Below are positions 1 through 5,025 of a DNA stretch of 5,025 nt, in pieces (within the stretch, counting starts at the first letter, position 1; the number at the start of each line of letters is the position of its first letter). Both the position numbers and the translations under genes were made by a program. The notes beneath the pieces were generated by a model, which saw only the letters and a list, made by a program, of their open reading frames with translations, was not told the origin of the DNA and made no database searches. The DNA is from Rudanella sp. (GTDB taxonomy: Bacteria; Bacteroidota; Bacteroidia; Cytophagales; Spirosomataceae): NCBI GenBank assembly GCA_026785985.1, contig JAJAYX010000120.1:1-5025 (forward strand). Reading direction: 5' to 3'.

Positions 1-193
1 GGGCTACGATGCCCGGCCCGAATACGGCATGATGCCCGCTTTTGCCGCCAAACTGACGGACGACGAAATCGTGGCAATCACCACGCACGAACGGAGTTCA
101 TGGGGTAACAAAGCCGCACCGGTAACGCCCGGCTTTGTGAAGAAGATTCGCGAGACGATCAAACCTGAAACCAGGGCTACGGCAGCCCGTTAA
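1..193 (+). CDS. c-type cytochrome, C-terminal end (5' partial)
   Basis: The gene is cut by the left edge. Reading from base 2 gives 63 residues ending at a TAA at 191-193. The visible part is the end of a class I cytochrome c domain. A Met-Pro pair (M11-P12, in YGMMPAF) is in the position of the sixth haem ligand. It is followed by the typical C-terminal helix, KLTDDEIVAITTHERSSWGN, and a basic tail. The haem-binding CXXCH would lie upstream, outside the window. One small oddity is His where most relatives have Tyr before the ERSSWGN run. The next gene begins 4 bases after the stop, so the two are probably in one operon. The protein should be periplasmic or membrane-attached and carry electrons. 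Its partner cannot be told from this fragment, though the two genes that follow suggest a respiratory oxidase or a related complex. Confidence 0.8.
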   Translation, partial: GYDARPEYGMMPAFAAKLTDDEIVAITTHERSSWGNKAAPVTPGFVKKIRETIKPETRATAAR

Positions 194-197
194 CACC

Positions 198-467
198 ATG
201 AAAACCTACCTGATTACGGGCTTTTTCTGGCTCATTGCTACCACGCTGTCGGCCTGCCCGCTTTGCGACAAACGCCAGCCGAAAGGGTTTGCGGGCATTA
301 CCCACGGCACCGGCCCCGAAGGTGCCTTCGACTATTGGATGCTTTATGGCTCCATTGCGGTGGTCGTGCTGACGCTCCTGCTCTTTATCCGGTTCATGAT
401 CCGGCCCGACACCATTGCGATGAATCACCTGAAACGACATAGCTTCCCCGACTGGCAACATGAGTAA
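198..467 (+). CDS. small exported CPLC-motif protein with one TM helix
   Basis: This 89-residue protein opens with a signal-like segment (residues 1-19, K2 then a hydrophobic run). It ends in LSAC, which would fit a lipobox with Cys20 as the lipidated residue. Cys20 is also the first cysteine of a CPLC (CxxC) motif at 20-23, so it could instead be a redox or metal site. A polar stretch with GITHGTGPEGAFDYW follows, then a clear membrane helix (about 46-67) and a basic, His-containing cytoplasmic tail. From memory, similar CPxC/GITHG proteins occur in Bacteroidota beside cytochromes and haem-copper oxidase genes; no search was run. It lies between a cytochrome c and an Ig-like membrane protein, and its stop overlaps the next start (ATGAGTAA), which suggests translational coupling. 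A role as a respiratory accessory or assembly protein is inferred. The exact function is unknown. Confidence 0.75.
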   Translation: MKTYLITGFFWLIATTLSACPLCDKRQPKGFAGITHGTGPEGAFDYWMLYGSIAVVVLTLLLFIRFMIRPDTIAMNHLKRHSFPDWQHE

Positions 468-861
468 GACCCAACAAACTGTCCGGCTGTTTATGGACGA
501 CAGCCCAACGCCCTTCGCCGAATACGCGCCACCGGTCAAAATAGACCTCAACACGACCCGTTTAGTGGATGGCGACCACGTGATGAAAGTGGTGGCCCGT
601 TCGTCGGACGGCAAAGATGGTGTCCGGTTCATTCCGTTCACAGTACGTAACGGCCCGTCGATTTCGGTAATTGGTCTGGACGAGGGCGATACGGTGTCGG
701 ACATTATTCCCGTAACCGTCAGTGCTTATGGCAGCGAACGCACCGACTCCTTCGTGATCGAGGCCTCCGAAACGCCTAAACCCATTCCATTTTGGGTATG
801 GGCAGTACTCATTGGGTTTGTGGGCTGGGGTGCCTGGTACCTGATCAGCTATTTAGCCTAA
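460..861 (+). CDS. tail-anchored protein with Ig-like domain, cytochrome-cluster associated
   Basis: This 133-residue protein has no N-terminal signal peptide. Residues about 24-103 look like a beta-sandwich of bacterial Ig type: a PVKIDLNTTRLVDGDHVMKV strand pair, then FTVRNGPSISVIGLDEGD, and PVTVSAYGSE. The extreme C-terminus (about 110-131, IPFWVWAVLIGFVGWGAWYL) is a single aromatic-rich membrane helix with only two residues after it. The start is at the ATG that overlaps the end of the previous gene by 8 bases, and no better start is visible. The stop is a double TAA TAA. The organisation suggests a subunit or accessory of the cytochrome-containing complex encoded just upstream, but no catalytic residue or cofactor motif is visible. 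If the helix inserts as a tail anchor, the Ig domain would face the cytoplasm. A periplasmic orientation would need an unusual insertion route. I do not recognise a named family. Confidence 0.7.
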   Translation: MSKTQQTVRLFMDDSPTPFAEYAPPVKIDLNTTRLVDGDHVMKVVARSSDGKDGVRFIPFTVRNGPSISVIGLDEGDTVSDIIPVTVSAYGSERTDSFVIEASETPKPIPFWVWAVLIGFVGWGAWYLISYLA

Positions 862-877
862 TAAAACTAAATCGACC

Positions 878-2062
878 ATGACCGCCGAAAACGAGCGCAT
901 TCTAACCCTCAACGGGGGGTCGTCGAGCATCAAGTTCGCCTTCTATACCGTCGGTGAACCATCGGAACGGGGTCTTTCCGGCCACATCGGCCGCATCGGC
1001 CTATCTGACCCAACGCTGACGTTTACGAACCCGCCTGCCCGGCAACCGTCAAGTGGCGCGGTCAAGGTTACCGATTATCCGGCAGCAGTCTCTTTTCTAA
1101 TTGACTGGCTGGAAAAACAACCTGACTTTACGTTCGTTAAAGCCGTTGGGCACCGGGTCGTTCATGGCATGGAACACACACAACCCCAACGTATTACCCC
1201 CGATCTATTGACCCAACTGCGCCGGATTTCTTCGGTTGACCCCGACCACCTGCCCGGCGAAATCTCCCTGATCGAAGCCATCCAGACGCGGTATCCTCAA
1301 CTGATTCAAATTGCCTGTTTCGATACGGCGTTTCACCAGACGATGCCCCGCGTGGCCCAACTGTTGCCGATACCCCGCCGGTTCGACGCACAGGGCATCC
1401 GGCGGTACGGGTTTCATGGTCTCTCGTATGCCTATTTGCTCGAAGAACTCGGCAGGCTATCCGTAGATCAAACCGCCGATGGTCGGGTCATTCTGGCGCA
1501 TCTGGGCAACGGAGCGAGTTTAGCGGCTGTCCGAAACGGTCGAAGCATAGACACCACAATGGGCTTTACGCCAACGGGTGGCCTGCCGATGAGTACCCGA
1601 ACGGGCGACCTCGACCCTGGCGTAGCCTCGTACCTGATTCAATCAGAAGGGTTAACGCCTGCTCAGTTCAACCACCTCATTAACCACGAATCGGGTTTGC
1701 TGGGGGTATCCGAAACGAGTTCGGATATGCGCGATTTACTGGAGCATCAGGCCAATGATATCCGGGCGGCTGAGGCTGTCGAATTATTCTGTTACCAGAC
1801 AAAAAAAGGAATTGGGGCCTTTGCCGCTGTCCTCGACGGGGTAGACACGCTGGTTTTTTCGGGCGGCATCGGCGAACACATCGCCGAAATCCGCTCCCGA
1901 ATTTGCACCGGCCTGGGCTTTCTTGGTATTGACATAGACCCCCACCGAAATACAGCGAACGCCCCCATCATCTCGACCGATTCCAGCCGCGTCACCGACC
2001 GTGTCATCCCGACCGATGAAGAGCGGATGATAGCCGGGCTGGTCTCACCCTTTATCAACTGA
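878..2062 (+). CDS. ackA: acetate kinase
   Basis: Acetate kinase reversibly transfers phosphate between acetyl-phosphate and ADP to give acetate and ATP in the cytoplasm. The 394 residues are the normal length, and all landmarks of the ASKHA-fold family are present. These are the N-terminal LNGGSSSIKF phosphate loop (N12), GHRVVHG (R93), FDTAFHQTMP (D149), RRYGFHG (H180), HLGNGAS (H208), MGFTPTGGLPMSTRTGDLDPG (R241, split here over 228-248), SGLLGVSETSSDMRDLL, the FSGGIGEH loop (327-334) and IPTDEERMIA near the C-terminus (Glu381 region). H180 and R241 correspond to known catalytic residues in the archaeal enzyme. Deviations are HGME instead of HGGE and FHGLSY instead of FHGTSH. I recall the latter from acetate kinases paired with phosphoketolase. 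The start follows an A-rich leader (TAATAAAACTAAATC). A phosphoketolase start lies 12 bases downstream, which points to acetyl-phosphate from the phosphoketolase shunt as the original substrate source. Confidence 0.96.
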   Translation: MTAENERILTLNGGSSSIKFAFYTVGEPSERGLSGHIGRIGLSDPTLTFTNPPARQPSSGAVKVTDYPAAVSFLIDWLEKQPDFTFVKAVGHRVVHGMEHTQPQRITPDLLTQLRRISSVDPDHLPGEISLIEAIQTRYPQLIQIACFDTAFHQTMPRVAQLLPIPRRFDAQGIRRYGFHGLSYAYLLEELGRLSVDQTADGRVILAHLGNGASLAAVRNGRSIDTTMGFTPTGGLPMSTRTGDLDPGVASYLIQSEGLTPAQFNHLINHESGLLGVSETSSDMRDLLEHQANDIRAAEAVELFCYQTKKGIGAFAAVLDGVDTLVFSGGIGEHIAEIRSRICTGLGFLGIDIDPHRNTANAPIISTDSSRVTDRVIPTDEERMIAGLVSPFIN

Positions 2063-2074
2063 CGCAACATAACC

Positions 2075-2344
2075 ATGGAAATTCCTATCCAAACCAAACC
2101 CGAGGCCACCCTCTCGCCCGAACAGCTTCGGTTGATCGATGCCTACTGGCAGGCGGCTAACTACCCGTCGGTGGGGCAACTGCACCTGCGCGACAATCTA
2201 CTGCTGCGGGAACCCTTAACCCCGGACTACATCAAGTCTATCCAGTTGGGACACTGGGGTACTACGCCCGGCCAGAACTTCATCTACGCCCACCTGAACC
2301 GGGTCATTCGCAGCCATGACCTGAACATGATTTATGAAAAATAG
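2075..2344 (+). pseudogene. xfp: phosphoketolase, N-terminal fragment (truncated xfp)
   Basis: Phosphoketolase (thiamine-diphosphate dependent) cleaves xylulose-5-P or fructose-6-P with phosphate to give acetyl-phosphate and a shorter sugar phosphate. This reading frame encodes only 89 residues, against about 790 in the family. Residues about 17-87 match the family N-terminus very well: [31 protein letters not shown], then the conserved LGHWGTTPG (58-66) and [20 protein letters not shown]. In intact enzymes this is followed at once by a GPGHGGP-type motif. Here, after Tyr87 (codon 2333-2335), the sequence reads Glu-Lys-stop instead. No later part of the enzyme is visible in any + frame up to the SDR start at 2482, so this is a deletion or replacement and not a simple frameshift. 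The product lacks most of the cofactor-binding region and should be inactive. The gene starts 12 bases after ackA and was clearly part of an ackA-xfp operon. Confidence 0.9.
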
Positions 2345-2463
2345 AGTTCAGCAACGGGCTTGCCCAGTTCTATATGCTTATTAACCAGCATTGTAATACG
2401 TGATTTATCATCGGTAACGTACCCCTCGAACACGTGATAACCCCATCGTTTAACGGTAGATTT
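2332..2463 (-). pseudogene. possible 3' relic of an unrecognised minus-strand gene
   Basis: Read on the minus strand, the scar after the truncated phosphoketolase gives a protein-like stretch of 43 codons ending in TAA at 2334-2332. It includes VKRWGYHVFEGYVTDD and ITMLVNKHIELGKPVAEL. The composition is balanced and looks coded, and this interval is visibly more AT-rich than its neighbours. No start codon with upstream support is seen, because further upstream the frame simply runs antisense through the SDR gene. The last codon and the stop fall on the phosphoketolase junction, so the original C-terminus may have differed. I do not recognise the family and cannot say it is a transposase or phage gene. 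It may also be a chance open frame. It is listed because it could explain what replaced the missing phosphoketolase DNA. Confidence 0.3.
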
Positions 2464-2481
2464 ACAGACAAAGCACGAGAT

Positions 2482-3270
2482 ATGCCCTTCACCATTGACC
2501 TCACCGATAAAGTCGTTCTCCTCACCGGGGCCACCTCCGGCATTGGGCTGGGGATTGCCCGGCAGTTTGCCCGCGCCGGAGCCACCATCGCCGGGTGTGG
2601 CCTTGAACCACCCGAACAGGCGAGCGAGTTTATGAGCGTGGTTCAAAGCGAGTCCGGCCAAAAGCCATTCTATGTGCAGGCCGACGTAACGCAACCTGAC
2701 GACCTTGCCCGTTATGTTGGGCAAACCATTGCTCAGTTTGGGCGGATCGATGTGTTGGCTTCCAACGCAGGCACCAACGTGTTTGCGGGAGCCGAAGCGT
2801 GTTCAGACGAGGAATGGACGCTGAATCTGAACCTGAATCTGGCATCGCATTGGCGGCTGGCGCGGTTGTGCAAACCGTATCTGGATGCGGCACCCGATGG
2901 TGGAGTCATCATCGTTAATGCCTCCTGCCATGCCTACAGCAGCATTCCGGGCTGTTTTCCGTATAACATCGCCAAAACAGCCTTGCTTGGTTTGGTTAGA
3001 AGCCTGACCCTCGAATGGAGTCCACAAATCCGAATTGTGGGTGTGGCACCGGGCTTCATCGACACTCGACTCAACGAAGCCTGGTTCAACACCTTCCCCA
3101 ACCCAGCCGCCGAACGCGCCCGCACCGAGGCCCAATTCCCCATGAAACGGCTCGGTACCCCCGACGAAATTGGGGGCTGGTTTGTATTTCTGGCCAGCGA
3201 CTACGCCCGCTTTTCTGCCGGTCAAACCTACCTGATCGACGGAGGACGAAGCGCGGTGATGATGGGGTGA
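2482..3270 (+). CDS. SDR-family NAD(P)-dependent oxidoreductase
   Basis: This is a classical short-chain dehydrogenase/reductase of 262 residues with a Rossmann fold. It shows the dinucleotide loop TGATSGIG (15-22), ADVT (67-70), NAG (95-97), the catalytic Asn119 in LNLNL, Ser148, Tyr161 and Lys165 (YNIAK), APGFIDT after beta-6 (189-195) and the C-terminal YLIDGG (250-255). The full tetrad Asn-Ser-Tyr-Lys is present, so the enzyme should be active. An in-frame GTG at 2434 would add 16 residues. I prefer the ATG at 2482 because the added residues come from the scar and are unlike SDR N-termini, whereas MPFTIDLTDKVVLLTG is typical. There is no obvious Asp or Arg at the end of beta-2 to settle NAD versus NADP. 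The substrate is unknown; many FabG-like and sugar or alcohol dehydrogenases look the same. The upstream junction means its original promoter or operon partner may have been altered. Confidence 0.92.
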   Translation: MPFTIDLTDKVVLLTGATSGIGLGIARQFARAGATIAGCGLEPPEQASEFMSVVQSESGQKPFYVQADVTQPDDLARYVGQTIAQFGRIDVLASNAGTNVFAGAEACSDEEWTLNLNLNLASHWRLARLCKPYLDAAPDGGVIIVNASCHAYSSIPGCFPYNIAKTALLGLVRSLTLEWSPQIRIVGVAPGFIDTRLNEAWFNTFPNPAAERARTEAQFPMKRLGTPDEIGGWFVFLASDYARFSAGQTYLIDGGRSAVMMG

Positions 3271-3300
3271 AGGGTGAGTTTACTCCACCACCACCCCCAT
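3262..3300. repeat. imperfect inverted repeat between convergent genes
   Basis: The 3' ends of the SDR gene and accA meet with 9 bases between stop codons. An imperfect hairpin can be drawn across them. ATGGGG (3262-3267) pairs with CCCCAT (3295-3300), and inside it GGTGAG (3273-3278) pairs with CTCCACC (3283-3289) with one bulged base and a TTTA loop. It might act as a bidirectional transcription end. No U-tract follows on either strand, so a standard intrinsic terminator is not supported. The stem also overlaps both coding ends. Confidence 0.3.
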
Positions 3301-4248
3301 TGCGCAGAATTTATCAATCCGTTGGGTGATACGTTCCTGGGGCGACAAGGCATTGAGTTCTTCCAACGTGTTTAAAATCGTATTTTTCAGAATCTCGGCC
3401 ATCGCATCGTGTTGCGTATGTGCTCCGCCAAGGGGTTCGTCCACGATTCCGTCGATGAGGCCCGCCTGCTTCATGTCGCGGGCGGTGGGTTTCATGGCTT
3501 CGGCAGCCTGCTCTTTGTAGTTCCAGCTACGCCAGAGAATCGTTGAGCAGTTTTCGGGAGAAATAACGGAATACCAGGTATTTTCGAGCATCAGCACCCG
3601 ATCGCCAATGGCGATACCCAATGCACCACCCGATGCCCCTTCGCCAATGACAATGCAGATCACCGGCACTTTCAGCAGCATCATCTCGCGGAGGTTGCGG
3701 GCAATGGCTTCACCCTGTCCGCGCTCTTCGGCTTCGAGACCCGGGAACGCGCCCGGCGTGTCGATCAGCGTAATGATTGGCTTGTTAAATTTCTCGGCTA
3801 ATTGCATCAGGCGCAGGGCTTTGCGGTAGCCTTCGGGGTTAGGCATCCCGAAGTTTCGGTATTGACGCTGCTTGGTATTGCGGCCTTTTTGCTGGCCAAT
3901 AATCATCACCGTTTGACCCGGTCCGTCGTCACGGCCAATTTCGCCCAAACCACCAATCATGGCGGGGTCGTCGCGCACAGTTCGGTCGCCGTGAAGTTCG
4001 ATAAACTGATCGCACATCCGCTCAATGTAATCGAGCGTATAGGGGCGGTCGGGGTGGCGCGAGAGTTGCACCCGCTGCCAACGGGTGAGGTTCTGGAAAA
4101 TCTCATACTGAAGTCTGTCGATACTTTTTTCGAGTATCTCAACTGCTTCACTCACATCCACACCGGTGCGTTCGGCCAGTTTACAGGTTTCCTCCAAACG
4201 GGCTTCCAACTCAGCGATGGGCTTCTCAAAATCAAGGTAAGTTCTCAT
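3280..4248 (-). CDS. accA: acetyl-CoA carboxylase carboxyltransferase subunit alpha
   Basis: AccA with AccD forms the carboxyltransferase that moves CO2 from carboxy-biotin to acetyl-CoA, giving malonyl-CoA in the first step of fatty acid synthesis in the cytoplasm. The 322 residues agree with the bacterial family (E. coli has about 319). Visible landmarks are LDFEKPI (5-11), the helical N-terminal segment, [12 protein letters not shown] (64-75), HGDR (86-89), GQQKGR (118-123), [14 protein letters not shown] (135-148), IDTPGAFPG (162-170), [13 protein letters not shown] (174-186), the oxyanion-type GEGASGGAL (202-210) and [12 protein letters not shown] (221-232). The crotonase-like core is therefore complete. 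Start and stop give the usual family ends. The upstream MBL gene ends 3 bases before this ATG, so both are likely transcribed and translated together. The SDR gene converges from the other side. Confidence 0.97.
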   Translation of the reverse strand: MRTYLDFEKPIAELEARLEETCKLAERTGVDVSEAVEILEKSIDRLQYEIFQNLTRWQRVQLSRHPDRPYTLDYIERMCDQFIELHGDRTVRDDPAMIGGLGEIGRDDGPGQTVMIIGQQKGRNTKQRQYRNFGMPNPEGYRKALRLMQLAEKFNKPIITLIDTPGAFPGLEAEERGQGEAIARNLREMMLLKVPVICIVIGEGASGGALGIAIGDRVLMLENTWYSVISPENCSTILWRSWNYKEQAAEAMKPTARDMKQAGLIDGIVDEPLGGAHTQHDAMAEILKNTILNTLEELNALSPQERITQRIDKFCAMGVVVE

Positions 4249-4251
4249 TGA

Positions 4252-5025
4252 CTATAATTCAAACGTTTGGCCCTTAGCGGGAATTTCGACGTGTTCGTAA
4301 CCCGCTTCGCCGAGCGTTTCTTTGAAGGCTTCCATGCTGCTCAGGTCACCATGCACCAGGAATGCTTTTTTGAGCGAATCGGCAGGTTGCATTTTCACAA
4401 AATTCACGAGGTCGTCGCGGTCACCGTGGCCGCTGAACACGTCGATACGTTCGATGTTGGCGTTCACGGGTTGCTCCTTGCCCTTGATCGTGAGCGTTGG
4501 CTGACCGTTCAGCAGTCGCCAGCCAAGGGTTCCTTCGGCGCAATACCCAATAATCAGAATCGTGCAATAAGGATTACCAATGTTGGCCGCTACGTGATAT
4601 TCGACGCGCCCACCCTGCACCATTCCCGACGATGAAACAATAATGCACGGCTCGTTATAGTCGGACACGGCTTTACTGGCTTTGGCCGATTCGAGAAATG
4701 TGAAGTTCTCAAAATCGAACAGGGCCGCGTTTTCGTCGTAGAACTCACGGGCCTCTTTGCTCAGTAAGCGGATGTTTTTCATGTAAACCCGCGAACTTTC
4801 CAGGGCCATCGGGCTGTCGGAAAATACCTTGATCGACGGGAAATTATGTTCCGTATAGAGCCGGTTAAGCGTGTATAAAAGTGCCTGAGTGCGGCCAACG
4901 CTGAACGACGGAATAATGAGCCGACCAGGAATGTCGATGCAGGTGCGCTTGATCACGTCGGCCAATGCCTCTTCGGGCGACATGGTATCTGCGTGAAGCC
5001 GGTTGCCGTAGGTGCTTTCGCAAAC
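4252..5025 (-). CDS. beta-CASP MBL-fold RNA hydrolase (5' partial)
   Basis: The frame is open to the right edge, so the ATG at 4983 is internal and not the start: 14 further codons are visible upstream of it. They include ESTYGNRLH, the conserved beta-CASP motif A (Glu at visible residue 3). About 257 residues are seen. In order they are IPSFSVGR (38-45), SDSPMA (69-74), SSSGMVQGGR (131-140) followed by a motif-B His (144), FSGHGDRDDL with the motif-C His (about 197-206), and the C-terminal metal-ligand LVHGD (223-227, RMMBL region). The N-terminal beta-lactamase half with HxHxDH, roughly 200 residues, lies outside. The architecture matches the CPSF73/YSH1-like bacterial family (COG1236) and TTHA0252-type RNA-degrading hydrolases. 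A role as an endo- or exoribonuclease in RNA turnover is inferred from that family. It lies 3 bases upstream of accA. Confidence 0.92.
   Translation of the reverse strand, partial: VCESTYGNRLHADTMSPEEALADVIKRTCIDIPGRLIIPSFSVGRTQALLYTLNRLYTEHNFPSIKVFSDSPMALESSRVYMKNIRLLSKEAREFYDENAALFDFENFTFLESAKASKAVSDYNEPCIIVSSSGMVQGGRVEYHVAANIGNPYCTILIIGYCAEGTLGWRLLNGQPTLTIKGKEQPVNANIERIDVFSGHGDRDDLVNFVKMQPADSLKKAFLVHGDLSSMEAFKETLGEAGYEHVEIPAKGQTFEL

Noticed and set aside
177..704. Long minus-strand open frame (175 codons)
   Set aside because: It lies antisense to two well-supported + strand genes. Its product is low-complexity, Arg/Gly-rich and without recognisable domains, so it is a shadow frame.
2457..2464. 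TAGATTTA resembling the Bacteroidota -7 box (TAnnTTTG) ahead of the SDR
   Set aside because: The final base mismatches, no TTG is found at the expected -33 spacing, and the box lies only about 18 bases before the start. This is too weak to call a promoter.
2434..2481. Upstream GTG start extending the SDR by 16 residues
   Set aside because: The extra residues derive from the scar and do not resemble SDR N-termini. The ATG at 2482 gives the normal start.
2336..2481. An insertion sequence at the phosphoketolase break
   Set aside because: No terminal inverted repeats, no transposase domain, and no resumption of phosphoketolase coding on the far side were seen.
3802..4251. 149-codon + strand frame antisense to accA
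   Set aside because: accA is unmistakable on the other strand. The + frame has no family features and simply mirrors accA codon structure.
4252..4983. Taking the ATG at 4983 as the true start of the MBL-fold gene
   Set aside because: The frame continues upstream to the window edge with the conserved ESTYG motif, so the gene is 5' partial and this Met is internal.

Overview
The window is an ordinary chromosomal stretch of a moderately GC-rich bacterium. It is most likely a Bacteroidota member of the Cytophagales (Spirosoma-like). This placement is an inference from protein style, from A-rich rather than GGAGG-type sequence before the starts (for example ahead of ackA), and from the small CPLC membrane protein next to a cytochrome c. 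It was not tested by any search.

Layout on the + strand, left to right. First comes the C-terminal end of a c-type cytochrome (cut by the window edge). It is followed after 4 bases by a small exported CPLC/single-TM protein, which overlaps by 8 bases a tail-anchored protein with an Ig-like domain. These three look like an electron-transport (cytochrome/oxidase accessory) cassette. Then come an intact acetate kinase (ackA), a phosphoketolase gene that stops after 89 codons, a short AT-richer scar, and an intact short-chain dehydrogenase/reductase (SDR).

On the - strand, converging on the SDR with only 9 bases between stop codons, lie accA (acetyl-CoA carboxylase carboxyltransferase alpha) and, 3 bases upstream of it, a beta-CASP metallo-beta-lactamase-fold RNA hydrolase gene whose 5' part lies beyond the right edge. 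These two are almost certainly cotranscribed.

Metabolic logic: phosphoketolase makes acetyl-phosphate from xylulose-5-P or fructose-6-P, and acetate kinase converts that to acetate and ATP. The pair is normally a functional unit. Here the phosphoketolase retains only about the first 87 of some 790 residues, so the unit is broken unless another copy exists. The scar after it may carry a relic of a minus-strand gene. That junction is the most notable thing in the window. I see no mobile element with ends, no CRISPR array, no RNA gene and no clearly novel system.
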